Shown here one piece after another: positions 38,595 through 47,702 of a stretch of DNA of 64,000 nt. The DNA lies in contig NZ_CP063120.1 of the NCBI RefSeq assembly GCF_014931395.1, positions 1,471,501 through 1,535,500 on the forward strand, read 5' to 3'. Made by a program: the position numbers and the translations under genes. This DNA comes from Haemophilus parainfluenzae (GTDB taxonomy: Bacteria > Pseudomonadota > Gammaproteobacteria > Enterobacterales > Pasteurellaceae). The first letter of the stretch is position 1. Each line of letters begins with the position of its first letter. The notes under the pieces are model-generated. The model was not told where the DNA came from. It did not search any database and was given only the letters and a program-made list of their open reading frames with translations.

Positions 38595-39707
38595 ATGCAG
38601 TTTGTTGATGAATTTCGTGATCCTGAACTGGCTAAAAGTCTGTTGCAGCGGTTACAAAAAATAATGGAAAACCAACCGCACTTTACGCCAGAAAATCCGT
38701 TATATCTGATGGAGGTCTGCGGCGGACATACTCATACCATTTTTAAATTTGGGCTGGATCGTTTATTACCGAAAAGTATTGAATTTATTCATGGTCCAGG
38801 CTGTCCGGTATGTGTCTTACCGATGGGGCGAATTGATGTATGTATTGAGATTGCTCGTCGCCCAGAAGTAATTTTCTGTACTTTCGGTGATGCCATGCGA
38901 GTACGTGGACGTTTAGGTTCATTATTAGAAGCCAAAGCACAGGGTGCGGATGTTCGTATCGTTTATTCACCACTTGATGCATTGAATATCGCATCAAATA
39001 ATCCAGACAAAAAAGTCGTGTTCTTTTCACTCGGTTTTGAAACAACCATGCCGAGTGCTGCAATTACCTTGCAACAAGCAAAAAAACAGCAGGTAAACAA
39101 TTTTTTTGTGGTATGCCAAAATATTACCATCATCCCAACATTACACAGCTTATTGTCACAAGGACAAGTCAAAATTGACGGTTTCCTTGCTCCAGGTCAT
39201 GTTAGCATGGTGATTGGTTCTGAACCTTATCAAGAATTGTGTGATACCTACCATAAGCCTTTTGTGATCACTGGTTTTGAGCCTTTAGATATCCTACAAG
39301 CAATTTTAATGTTGGTGACACAGATTGTTGAAAAACGCTGTGAAGTGGAAAATCAGTATAAACGTATCGTACACCAACATGGCAATGAGTTAGCACAACA
39401 GGCAATCAGTGAAGTGTTCCGCTTGAAAGCCAGCAGTGAATGGCGTGGATTAGGCGAAATTGCGGAATCGGGTGTTGAACTGACAGATGATTATCAATGC
39501 TTTGATGCAGAAGCGCATTTTGCTTGCCAGCCACATCAAGTTGCCGATGATCCTGATTCTCGCTGCGGTGATGTACTGATCGGAAAATGTAAGCCGGCGG
39601 ATTGCCCATTATTTGCTAAAAAATGCAATCCTGACAATGCTTATGGTGCATTGATGGTGTCTTCCGAAGGGGCATGTGCGGCCTATTATCAATATAGACG
39701 GGAATAA
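38595..39707 (+). CDS. hypD: Hydrogenase Fe(CN)2CO assembly protein HypD
   Basis: 370 residues. Conserved motifs: EVCGGHTHTIFKFG, HGPGCPVCVLP (catalytic cysteines), GFETTMPS, and C-terminal [4Fe-4S] cysteines in CGDVLIGKCKPADCPLFAKKC (partly quoted). It is the scaffold on which the iron ligands are assembled with HypC and HypE. Starts with AGGAGC upstream. Confidence 0.95.
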   Translation: MQFVDEFRDPELAKSLLQRLQKIMENQPHFTPENPLYLMEVCGGHTHTIFKFGLDRLLPKSIEFIHGPGCPVCVLPMGRIDVCIEIARRPEVIFCTFGDAMRVRGRLGSLLEAKAQGADVRIVYSPLDALNIASNNPDKKVVFFSLGFETTMPSAAITLQQAKKQQVNNFFVVCQNITIIPTLHSLLSQGQVKIDGFLAPGHVSMVIGSEPYQELCDTYHKPFVITGFEPLDILQAILMLVTQIVEKRCEVENQYKRIVHQHGNELAQQAISEVFRLKASSEWRGLGEIAESGVELTDDYQCFDAEAHFACQPHQVADDPDSRCGDVLIGKCKPADCPLFAKKCNPDNAYGALMVSSEGACAAYYQYRRE

Positions 39708-39711
39708 AACA

Positions 39712-40725
39712 ATGACTGATTTTATTACAATGGCACACGGAAATGGTGGTGCCACAATGCAAGAGTTGATCCGCGATTATTTTGTCGAGGCATTTGATAA
39801 TCCAATACTTTCACAAGGCGAAGATCAGGCTCGTATTGCTTTACAAGAGTTAGATGCTTTAGGTGGAACATTGTCATTTTCTACCGATAGTTTTGTGATT
39901 GATCCGATTTTTTTCCCTGGTGGCGACATTGGTAAACTCGCTGTATGTGGTACCGCTAACGATATCGCGGTATGCGGTGCTGTACCAAAATATTTGTCTT
40001 GTGGCTTTATTTTGGAAGAAGGCTTACCACTGGAAACTTTAAAAAAATTGATTCAATCGATGGCAAAAGCCTGTCAGTCAGCCGGTATTCAAGTGGTAAC
40101 AGGTGATACCAAAGTAGTACAAAAAGGCGCGATAGATAAAGTGTTTATCAATACAGCCGGTATTGGTGTTATTCCAAACGGACTCGACTGGGGCGTGCAT
40201 CGCATTCAACCTGGTGATCAGATTATTGTCAGTGGTACTTTGGGGGATCATGGAGCAACCATTTTGAATTTACGCGAACACCTCGGTATTCAAACGGATT
40301 TACGCAGTGATTGTGCTGTGCTTGCACCGCTCATTGATTGCATTCGTCCAATTGAAGGGGTGAAAGCTGTACGCGATGCGACCCGTGGTGGTGTGAATGC
40401 AGTACTTCACGAATTTGCACAGGCACAAAAAGTAGGGATTCAAATTGATGAAACAGTGTTACCAATTCGTCAGGAAGTGCGCGGTATTTGTGAATTACTC
40501 GGTTTGGATGCGTTAAATTTTGCCAATGAAGGCAAATTGGTGATTGTGGCGGACAAAGAAAAAACAGCTGAAATTCTAACCGCACTTCGTCGCCATCCAT
40601 TAGGTGAAAATGCGGCAGTCATTGGCGAGGTAACGACTGATGGCAAAGTTCGTGCAGTTGGTCTTTTCGGTCAAAGTCGTTTATTAGACTTACCACGCAA
40701 CGAACCTTTACCGCGAATCTGTTAA
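39712..40725 (+). CDS. hypE: Hydrogenase cyanide-ligand synthase HypE
   Basis: 337 residues from ATG 39712 (MTDFITMAHGNGG), 4 bases after hypD; an earlier in-frame start lies inside hypD. PurM-like ATP-binding fold (FSTDSFVIDPIFFPGGDIG). The protein ends PRIC, the C-terminal cysteine on which HypF places the carbamoyl group that is dehydrated to cyanide. Last gene of hypBDE, followed by a terminator. Confidence 0.95.
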   Translation: MTDFITMAHGNGGATMQELIRDYFVEAFDNPILSQGEDQARIALQELDALGGTLSFSTDSFVIDPIFFPGGDIGKLAVCGTANDIAVCGAVPKYLSCGFILEEGLPLETLKKLIQSMAKACQSAGIQVVTGDTKVVQKGAIDKVFINTAGIGVIPNGLDWGVHRIQPGDQIIVSGTLGDHGATILNLREHLGIQTDLRSDCAVLAPLIDCIRPIEGVKAVRDATRGGVNAVLHEFAQAQKVGIQIDETVLPIRQEVRGICELLGLDALNFANEGKLVIVADKEKTAEILTALRRHPLGENAAVIGEVTTDGKVRAVGLFGQSRLLDLPRNEPLPRIC

Positions 40726-40728
40726 GCA

Positions 40729-40761
40729 AAAACCGGTTTAATGTTAAATTAAACCGGTTTT
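40729..40761. terminator. Bidirectional terminator between hypE and the DUF440 gene
   Basis: 13-bp arms AAAACCGGTTTAA / TTAAACCGGTTTT with a 7-base loop between convergent genes. Confidence 0.8.
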
Positions 40762-40792
40762 AGTTTATAAATTGATATGTGTGAGAAGAGGA

Positions 40793-41116
40793 CTATTTTT
40801 TCCAAATAACGTGGAATTCACGATCTTCTTCTCGGTGTGAAATTAAGAATTTCGCAAACACATCATCCATTTCATCTTTCTCATTTACTAATCCGACCCA
40901 AACTTCAGCAAAAGCCTCAGGATCGATTAACACCCCAATTTCTTGTTCCCAATCACCCGCTGTTTCGACAAACTCGACTGCACCACGATCTTCAAATTGC
41001 AGATTGAATAGCATAATATCAGCGGGATCGAGATTTTCGCCTGCCATCTCTAAGAAAATATCATAAGCAAGATCAATCGCTGCATCGGGATCGAGTTTTT
41101 GAATATCAGTTGTCAT
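40793..41116 (-). CDS. DUF440 (YciU/HI1450-type) putative double-stranded DNA mimic
   Basis: 107 residues, very acidic. [20 protein letters not shown] onward closely matches what I recall of H. influenzae HI1450, whose structure suggested it imitates DNA and may bind HU-like or single-strand-binding proteins. ATG 41116 was chosen for its AAGGA site and family length; an earlier ATG at 41173 adds unrelated residues. Confidence 0.88.
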   Translation of the reverse strand: MTTDIQKLDPDAAIDLAYDIFLEMAGENLDPADIMLFNLQFEDRGAVEFVETAGDWEQEIGVLIDPEAFAEVWVGLVNEKDEMDDVFAKFLISHREEDREFHVIWKK

Positions 41117-41212
41117 TGGGTTTTCCTTCATCAAGTCAATTGCGCGTATGATACCGCAAGAAACAGAAAACAAAAAGTGCGGTCAAATTCATCTATATTT
41201 TGCTTATAGTAG

Positions 41213-42073
41213 TTAAACCTCAACTCGTTTTCCTATATCTTTCAAATTAGAAAATTGCTCGAGTAATCGAGGTGCATCATCAAGACTAATCGCAAATGTC
41301 CAAAGATAAGTAATTACTGCATAAATATGCCCAGCTTGCACACCTTTAGTTGTGGCTAAATTAACTACAGTGACACCAAATAAAATAGCTGATGCAATGC
41401 CAATCCATAAATAACCCGTTGCTTCACGATTAGATAAACGGATACGTAAATAGGCGAGCCAGTCATAATGTTTATTTAAGTGATAATTGCTTTTTTGTTC
41501 AATTACGTTGACTTCTTTTTCTAACCGATCGTTAAGCTTTAAATAAAGCAAATCATTTGTTTTTGAGTATTTAGGTAATAAAAGACCAAAAAATACCAAT
41601 ATTAGACAAGCCGTTATGCCTGACCAAAATTCTAGCCATAATAGCATTATAGCCGCACCAACGATGGAAAAACTCGACATAATTAATGTTGGTAGATGTT
41701 GTTCAAAAAAGTCCACAAATTGACGTGATAATGCTACACGAGCAGTAATTGCTGAGATGTTTAATCCTTTCTCTCGTTGGTTAATGATAACCGGCACAGC
41801 AAGCTCTGCGTAAATACGAGCAAAACTACGAGTATCTACTGCACGGCGAGCTGCACCAATTCCCCAAATGATAAGCACTAAAAGGGAATAGCTAAGTGAA
41901 AGCAAGACATCTCCATTCATTATTGCATTAACAGCAAAGCCCCCAAAAACGGGATAAGTAATAAAGAGAATGTTCTCTAATGTGACCAAGCTGAAAGTAA
42001 AGAAAAGACGTTTTTTGTTGTTTTTGGCGATTGATTTAATATTTTCTATCGCATTTGAAGTCATTTTAGTCAT
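41213..42073 (-). CDS. ABC-exporter-like membrane domain without ATPase
   Basis: 286 residues, about six membrane helices of ABC-exporter (type IV) fold, including the DTRSFARIYAELAVPVI and ISAITARVALSRQFVDFFE segments. There is no Walker A, signature or Walker B motif, and no ATPase gene nearby. It either pairs with an ATPase encoded elsewhere or works alone. Divergent from a MarR-type regulator across a large palindrome, so it is probably that regulator's target. No clear ribosome-binding site; the start could be M1 or M4. Confidence 0.75.
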   Translation of the reverse strand: MTKMTSNAIENIKSIAKNNKKRLFFTFSLVTLENILFITYPVFGGFAVNAIMNGDVLLSLSYSLLVLIIWGIGAARRAVDTRSFARIYAELAVPVIINQREKGLNISAITARVALSRQFVDFFEQHLPTLIMSSFSIVGAAIMLLWLEFWSGITACLILVFFGLLLPKYSKTNDLLYLKLNDRLEKEVNVIEQKSNYHLNKHYDWLAYLRIRLSNREATGYLWIGIASAILFGVTVVNLATTKGVQAGHIYAVITYLWTFAISLDDAPRLLEQFSNLKDIGKRVEV

Positions 42074-42109
42074 AAAAATATAGTCTAATAATTGCTAAAC
42101 TCTACAAAT

Positions 42110-42154
42110 TATAGTCTTAAAATTTACTAAAGTAAAGTAAATTTTAAGACTATA
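42110..42154. promoter_or_regulatory. Perfect 45-bp palindrome, probable MarR-type operator
   Basis: Arms TATAGTCTTAAAATTTACT (42110-42128) and the exact complement (42136-42154) flank a 7-base centre. A third half-site TATAGTCT lies at 42079-42086, close to the start of the membrane-domain gene. It sits between divergent genes, so an operator is more likely than a terminator. Confidence 0.75.
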
Positions 42155-42208
42155 TTTTTATAATTGAAATGATAGAATAAGACAAACAGAGAAAGTTGAG
42201 GGATAGAA

Positions 42209-42640
42209 ATGAATAATTTTGAGTTGCTTGGTAAGCACATTTCAGAAATTGATGAGGTGCTGGATACATGGATCGATCTTAAGTTTGCACTTAATTACAA
42301 TCATTTTGCAGTGCTTTATTGTTTAGCGGGAGCTGAAAATGGGCAATGCACACAAAAGAAAATTTGTGATGAATGGTATATACCTAAACAAACCGTGTTT
42401 AATATTTGCAAAGAGTTTCGAGAAAAAGACTGGATTGAATTTTATCCGAGTTCAATGGATAAGCGTGAGCGAATTATGCAATTAACAAATGCAGGTAAAT
42501 TGCAAGCAGAACCGATTTATAAGGCGACCACAGAGATGTTTGAGAATGCATTTAATGTATTTGGAAAAGAGAAATCTACTCAATTTTTTGCATTAATGTC
42601 TGAATTTTCCCAAATCTGTCGAAATGTAATGAATAAATAA
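42209..42640 (+). CDS. MarR-family transcriptional regulator
   Basis: 143 residues. Winged-helix core: HFAVLYCLAGAENGQCTQKK, then IPKQTVFNICKEFREKDWIE and the wing PSSMDKRERIMQLT. GAGGGATAGAA is a good ribosome-binding site. The ligand is unknown. Divergent from the ABC membrane-domain gene, which it probably represses together with itself. Confidence 0.85.
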   Translation: MNNFELLGKHISEIDEVLDTWIDLKFALNYNHFAVLYCLAGAENGQCTQKKICDEWYIPKQTVFNICKEFREKDWIEFYPSSMDKRERIMQLTNAGKLQAEPIYKATTEMFENAFNVFGKEKSTQFFALMSEFSQICRNVMNK

Positions 42641-42641
42641 A

Positions 42642-42685
42642 AAGCGCGGTCAAATTCGTTGTTGTTTTTGACCGCACTTATTTTT
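42642..42685. terminator. Inverted uptake-signal terminator between the marR-type gene and ppc
   Basis: AAGCGCGGTCAAA and TTTGACCGCACTT with one wobble, a 16-19-base centre and a T-run; the flanking genes converge. Confidence 0.75.
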
Positions 42686-42696
42686 AGTTGCCGTAA

Positions 42697-45336
42697 CTAG
42701 CCCGTATTTCGCATACCTGCAGCGATACCTGTGATGGTAATCATCAAGGCTTGTTCCACATCAGGGCTTGGGTTTTCAGGCGATTCACGGAAACGACGGA
42801 GCAATTCCACTTGAAGGAGATTGAGCGGATCCGTATAAACATTACGTAATGCAATAGAATCGGCGATCCACGGTAAGTCCGCCATTAATTCATCTTTGTG
42901 AGAAAGCGAAAGCACAGTTTTAATATCTGCATTGAGTTGATTACGCAGATTTTCACCTAAGTACCAAAACTCTTTTTTCACCAAGTTATGATCATATTGC
43001 TCAGAAAGCCAAGTATCGGTTTTACTGAACACCATTTCTAACATCCCCACTCGAGTAGAGAAGAATGGCCAAGCTTTACACATTTCTTCAATAATATGGC
43101 CTTTGCCTTCATCTACAATTTTTTGAATTGCCGCACCCGCACCAAGCCATGCTGGTAGCATTAAGCGGTTTTGCATCCAAGCAAAAATCCATGGAATAGC
43201 ACGCAAGCTTTCCACACCACCATTTGGATTACGTTTTGCAGGGCGAGAGCCAAGTGGTAGTTTAGACAGTTCTTGTTCCGGTGTGGCACTGCGGAAATAA
43301 GGCACGAAGTCTTTATCACCACGAACAACACTACGGTAAATGTCACATGAAGTAGCGGAAAGCTCATCCATGACGGTACGCCATTCTGCTTTAGGTTCTG
43401 GCGGTGGGAGTAAGTTTGCTTCTAAAATCGCGCTCGCGTAAAGATCAAAGGTTTCAACCGCAACTTCGGGTAAACCAAGTTTAAAGCGGATCATTTCCCC
43501 TTGTTCAGTCACACGTAAACCATTTTTGAGTGAGCGTGGAGGTTGAGAAAGTAATGCCGCATGTGCAGGTGCACCACCTCGCCCAATCGTACCACCACGA
43601 CCATGGAATAAAGTCAGTTCAATACCTAATTCTTCGGTTAGATTAACTAATGCTTCTTGTGCACGATATTGTGCCCATGAAGCCGCCATCATACCTGCAT
43701 CTTTAGCAGAGTCAGAATAACCAATCATCACCATTTGATGATTGTTAATTACGCCACGATACCAACCAATATTAAACAATTGACGCATGACCCCTTCAGA
43801 AGCATCTAAGTCATCTAAGGTTTCAAAGAGTGGCACGACAGGAATGTGATAAGGCACACCTGCTTCTTTTAATAATAAATGTACGGCGAGCACATCAGAG
43901 GCACTTCTTGCCATGGAAATAATATAGCAAGCAATCACGCCTTGTTTTTGTTGTGCAATGACTTTACACGTTTCTAAAATTTCTTGGGTTTCAGCAGAGG
44001 GTTCCCAATGGGTTGGAATTAATGGGCGACGAGAATTCAATTCACGCACCAAGAAAGATTGTTTCTCAGCTTCACTCCATTGTGCATAATCGCCAATGCC
44101 AAGATAACGGGTAATTTCTGCAATAGCATCGGTATGACGCGTACTTTCTTGACGGATATCCATTTGTGAAAGGGTAACCCCAAAACAGCGAATGCGGTGC
44201 AAAATATCCAGTAAGGAACCATTAGCGATAATCCGCATACCGCATGCCATCAACGATTGATAGCAGTCATAGAGTGGTTCCCAAAGTTGATTATCTTCCA
44301 TGATGATATCGGCTTGGCTTACGCGTGGCGGACGATTTGCCAGGCAATCATCAAAGTAATCCAGAGTGGCGATAAGTTTTGCACGAAGTGCTTTGACTAC
44401 AAAACGATAAGGCTCTAAATGTTCACCATATTTTTCGGTAAATTCTGGTATGCATTTCACCATGGATAATTCATCGGCAAGCGATTTAATGTCATTTAAG
44501 AATAAATCCGCTGCTTTCCAACGAGCAAAATAGAGTACTTGTTGAGTAATTTTTGAAGTAACAAATGGGTTGCCATCACGGTCACCACCCATCCAAGAAG
44601 AAATTCGGACAGGACGTAAGCCTACTGGTAAATCGTAGCCTAAGAATTCGCGAGCATGTTCATTTAATTGACGTAAGAATTCCGGCACCCCTTGCCATAG
44701 GCTGTTTTCAATCATGGCGTAGCCCCATTTTGCTTCATCAAATGGCGTAGGGCGAACGGTACGGATTTCATTGGTATGCCATGCTTCAGCAATTAAACGA
44801 AGTAGCAAGCGTTCAATAATGCCGCGTTCTTTAGGCGTCAAATCATCGTGTTCTAATTTGCTTAAGCATTTATTGATCTCAACGTGTTTGTGGATTAACG
44901 AACGACGTGTGGTTTCGGTTGGGTGTGCGGTTAATACAAGCTCAATGAGTAAGTTTTCAACGGTTTTGTAGACTTCCTCTTTTGAAACATTTAATGCTTT
45001 TAAGCGTTGGAATAAAGTACTTAATGAACGATTAGAAGATTGCAAATCTTTATGTTGGCGAGAGACCGTTTGGTATTGTTCAGCGATATTCGTTAAATTA
45101 AGAAAATGGCTGAATGCTCGTGCAACAGGAATAATATTTTCATTTGAAATGGTGGAAAGGGTATCCAACAATGTTTTACGTGCTTGGCTATCGCCCGCTC
45201 GAGATTGTTTGGATAATTGGCGAACATTTTCAATTAAAGTGAGAATGTCTTCGCCTTGTGCATCATTAATGGTTTCTCCAAGAAAACGCCCTAACATATT
45301 AATGTTATGGCGGAGAGTGCGATACTCATCAGTCAT
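42697..45336 (-). CDS. ppc: Phosphoenolpyruvate carboxylase
   Basis: 879 residues (E. coli 883). Carboxylates phosphoenolpyruvate to oxaloacetate, feeding the reductive branch to succinate in fermenting cells. [13 protein letters not shown] and [12 protein letters not shown] active-site motifs, [12 protein letters not shown], and the invariant C-terminus MRNTG are all present. ATG 45336 has GGAG 7 bases upstream; a longer reading frame from 45402 adds a hydrophobic stretch not known in the family. Confidence 0.97.
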   Translation of the reverse strand: MTDEYRTLRHNINMLGRFLGETINDAQGEDILTLIENVRQLSKQSRAGDSQARKTLLDTLSTISNENIIPVARAFSHFLNLTNIAEQYQTVSRQHKDLQSSNRSLSTLFQRLKALNVSKEEVYKTVENLLIELVLTAHPTETTRRSLIHKHVEINKCLSKLEHDDLTPKERGIIERLLLRLIAEAWHTNEIRTVRPTPFDEAKWGYAMIENSLWQGVPEFLRQLNEHAREFLGYDLPVGLRPVRISSWMGGDRDGNPFVTSKITQQVLYFARWKAADLFLNDIKSLADELSMVKCIPEFTEKYGEHLEPYRFVVKALRAKLIATLDYFDDCLANRPPRVSQADIIMEDNQLWEPLYDCYQSLMACGMRIIANGSLLDILHRIRCFGVTLSQMDIRQESTRHTDAIAEITRYLGIGDYAQWSEAEKQSFLVRELNSRRPLIPTHWEPSAETQEILETCKVIAQQKQGVIACYIISMARSASDVLAVHLLLKEAGVPYHIPVVPLFETLDDLDASEGVMRQLFNIGWYRGVINNHQMVMIGYSDSAKDAGMMAASWAQYRAQEALVNLTEELGIELTLFHGRGGTIGRGGAPAHAALLSQPPRSLKNGLRVTEQGEMIRFKLGLPEVAVETFDLYASAILEANLLPPPEPKAEWRTVMDELSATSCDIYRSVVRGDKDFVPYFRSATPEQELSKLPLGSRPAKRNPNGGVESLRAIPWIFAWMQNRLMLPAWLGAGAAIQKIVDEGKGHIIEEMCKAWPFFSTRVGMLEMVFSKTDTWLSEQYDHNLVKKEFWYLGENLRNQLNADIKTVLSLSHKDELMADLPWIADSIALRNVYTDPLNLLQVELLRRFRESPENPSPDVEQALMITITGIAAGMRNTG

Positions 45337-45451
45337 ATGAACTCCGATAAAGAAAAAAATAAAACTAGGGGAGATATAACCAAAAATATGTATCGGGATC
45401 AAATGCTATACGTTAAAAACTTGCATTAAATCAAAAAAGGCTAAAATAAGT

Positions 45452-45500
45452 AAAAAAATGACCGCACTTTTTTAGATAAAATTCAAAGTGCGGTCAAAAA
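45452..45500 (-). terminator. Inverted uptake-signal terminator after purR
   Basis: TGACCGCACTTT and AAAGTGCGGTCA arms with a 14-base loop, then a T-run on the minus strand, between purR and ppc. Confidence 0.8.
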
Positions 45501-45509
45501 GTTTAATGT

Positions 45510-46520
45510 TTATTTAAGGTTGCGAACTGATTTTCGAATAACGAGTTCAGGATGGATCGCAATGCGGTGTTTTTCGTGATTATCGTTATCTTTATTGGCA
45601 ATACGCTCAAATAAAAGATTAACCGCTTGCGCACCTAAACGAGACTTCGATTGGTGAATCGTGGTGAGTGGCGGTGCATAGAAACGTGATGAGTGAATAT
45701 TATCATAGCCGATAATCGAGATATCATCAGGTACACGTAAACCTTTTTCCGTAATCGCAGAGATTGCCCCTAATGCCATCACATCATTACAACAGAATAC
45801 GGCAGTAGGTAGGCTGTCTTGTACGAGAATTTTATTCATACACTCGTAACCGTCTTCAGGCTCGAAGAAACCTTCCATAATCCAATTTTCATGGATTGGT
45901 AGATTGGCTTCATTCATGGCTTTTACAAAGCCCTCGTAACGGGTTCTTGCCGTCGTTTTATCTAATTCACCCGCAATAAGACCAATCTCTTTATGACCAC
46001 AATCAATTAAATGCTTAGTAGCAAGGTAACCGCCCGTAAAGCTGTTATCTTCAATGATATCGGTATCTGTATTTGGACCCCAATCCATTACCACCATCGG
46101 CACAGACGAGAAACTAGAAAGCACATCAAGTGAATGTTGTGTGTATTCAGAACACATGACCAATAAACCATCTACGCGTTTTTTGGTAAGCATTTCGACG
46201 TGGTTTTTAATTTTTTCAGGATCATTTTGTGTATTACACAAAAAAAGTGAATAGCCTTGACGATAACAATGATCTTCAACGGCATGAATGATTTCAGCAA
46301 AATAAGGGGATTCACTGGTGGTAACAATCATCCCTATGGATTTTGTCGTGTTGACTTTCAAACTACGCGCAACAGCACTTGGTGAGTATTTCAAGCTTTT
46401 AATGGCTTGCATCACCGCCTCTTCGGTTTCTTTTGCTACAAAACGGGTTTTATTAATTACGTGTGAAACAGTGGTGGTGGAAACACCAGCCATTTTTGCG
46501 ACATCTTTAATTGTTGCCAT
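45510..46520 (-). CDS. purR: Purine repressor PurR (LacI family)
   Basis: 336 residues. N-terminal helix-turn-helix [20 protein letters not shown] and hinge [10 protein letters not shown] match PurR, followed by the periplasmic-binding-like ligand domain for hypoxanthine/guanine ([32 protein letters not shown]). It represses purine synthesis genes. Divergent from ynhF, the same neighbourhood as in E. coli. Confidence 0.93.
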   Translation of the reverse strand: MATIKDVAKMAGVSTTTVSHVINKTRFVAKETEEAVMQAIKSLKYSPSAVARSLKVNTTKSIGMIVTTSESPYFAEIIHAVEDHCYRQGYSLFLCNTQNDPEKIKNHVEMLTKKRVDGLLVMCSEYTQHSLDVLSSFSSVPMVVMDWGPNTDTDIIEDNSFTGGYLATKHLIDCGHKEIGLIAGELDKTTARTRYEGFVKAMNEANLPIHENWIMEGFFEPEDGYECMNKILVQDSLPTAVFCCNDVMALGAISAITEKGLRVPDDISIIGYDNIHSSRFYAPPLTTIHQSKSRLGAQAVNLLFERIANKDNDNHEKHRIAIHPELVIRKSVRNLK

Positions 46521-46655
46521 AATTTTGCCTCTAGAGAATTTTTCCTATTATAAAGACTGTCACCAAATAGGTTAAGTAAATTATAAAAAATTTTTGAAAA
46601 AACGTGCTTTATTGTTAGAATGGGTTATCTTTAACTAAACAAGTGGGAAATTAAA

Positions 46656-46736
46656 ATGAGTGATTTTGGTTACGCAATGTTAGCTGTAGTGCTTTCTTTA
46701 AGTGTTGTAGTCGGTTTAGCGACTGCAATTTTCTAA
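46656..46736 (+). CDS. ynhF: YnhF-type 26-residue membrane protein
   Basis: MSDFGYAMLAVVLSLSVVVG then LATAIF: a 26-residue single-span membrane peptide. GTGGGA lies about 9 bases before the ATG, and an inverted uptake-signal terminator follows, so the unit is complete. E. coli YnhF (29 residues, MST...-type N-terminus) is encoded next to purR, and position plus length and character support homology. Function unknown. Confidence 0.75.
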   Translation: MSDFGYAMLAVVLSLSVVVGLATAIF

Positions 46737-46772
46737 TTGAAAGAAATAACATATTAATCCGTTTAAAATAGA

Positions 46773-46810
46773 CCGCGCTTTAAGCATTTAAAGTGCGGTT
46801 ATTTTTTTAA
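46773..46810 (+). terminator. Inverted uptake-signal terminator after ynhF
   Basis: ACCGCGCTTTAA pairs with TTAAAGTGCGGT (one G-T wobble), followed by TATTTTTTT. Confidence 0.78.
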
Positions 46811-46924
46811 GGCTTTTTAAAGTTGTGTTAAAAGCCATGCTATTGGATTATTTCTTTAGTATAATTTGCAACTATTTCCGTTTGTTGTAATCAAATTACT
46901 GCAAAAACCAAATTTGAGATAATT

Positions 46925-47695
46925 ATGAATAAATATTTGATTTCACTAGATAAAGATGTTCAGCGTCGTGAGCTGTTTTTTGCTCAACCGGATACAGAAG
47001 ATTTCGTTGTCTTTTCAGCGATTAATACCATGCAAAAAGAGTGGGATGAATTGGCAGAAGTATTCAATCCAACGAAGTTTGAACAGCATTATGGACGCAA
47101 CGTCACAAAAGGCGAAATAGGTTGTACATTAAGTCATTTAGCGGTTTATCGTCAGATCGTAGAAGATCAAAATGTGACGGAAAATGATTATGCGTTAGTC
47201 TGTGAAGATGATGCGTTGTTTAATTCAAATTTATCACCAAAAACGATCGCATTCTTAACCGAAAAATGTGATGCGGATATTGTATTAATCGGACAATCGA
47301 AAATTGCGGAATTTAATGATGTGGAATTAGAGATTAATTATCCAACCACTTTTTCATTCTTGCGCCAAACAATTGGTGATGTCACCGTAGCTTATCCATA
47401 TAAAAGTTATTTTGCAGGTACGGTGGCATACTTAATCAAAAAATCAGCGGCACGTGCATTTTTAAAGCAACTCGAACAAGAAAAACCGTTTTGGCTTGCT
47501 GATGATTTCTTATTATTTGAAACCCAATTCCAGATTAATAACAATGTGGTTCGTCCGCTTATGGCCATTGAAAACCCACAATTAGTGAGTAATTTGGAAG
47601 CGATTCGTGGTTCAAAATCTAATAATGTAGTGAAGAAATTAATTAAATATCCACTCAAAAAAATCTTAGCTGTGAAAAAGAATTTAGGAAAATAA
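46925..47695 (+). CDS. Glycosyltransferase family 25 (LPS/lipooligosaccharide type)
   Basis: 256 residues. N-terminal [16 protein letters not shown], then [14 protein letters not shown] and the CEDDALF acidic motif, all typical of GT25 enzymes such as LpsA/Lex2B/LgtB-type galactosyl or glucosyl transferases. Acts on the cytosolic face of the inner membrane. First of four clustered glycan genes. No tetranucleotide repeat is seen at its start, so no sign of phase variation. Confidence 0.85.
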   Translation: MNKYLISLDKDVQRRELFFAQPDTEDFVVFSAINTMQKEWDELAEVFNPTKFEQHYGRNVTKGEIGCTLSHLAVYRQIVEDQNVTENDYALVCEDDALFNSNLSPKTIAFLTEKCDADIVLIGQSKIAEFNDVELEINYPTTFSFLRQTIGDVTVAYPYKSYFAGTVAYLIKKSAARAFLKQLEQEKPFWLADDFLLFETQFQINNNVVRPLMAIENPQLVSNLEAIRGSKSNNVVKKLIKYPLKKILAVKKNLGK

Positions 47696-47702
47696 CATAA
47701 AA

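Noticed and set aside
42110-42154. The 45-bp palindrome as a terminator
   Set aside because: It lies between divergent gene starts, is very AT-rich and lacks a suitable T-run; an additional half-site nearby fits an operator.
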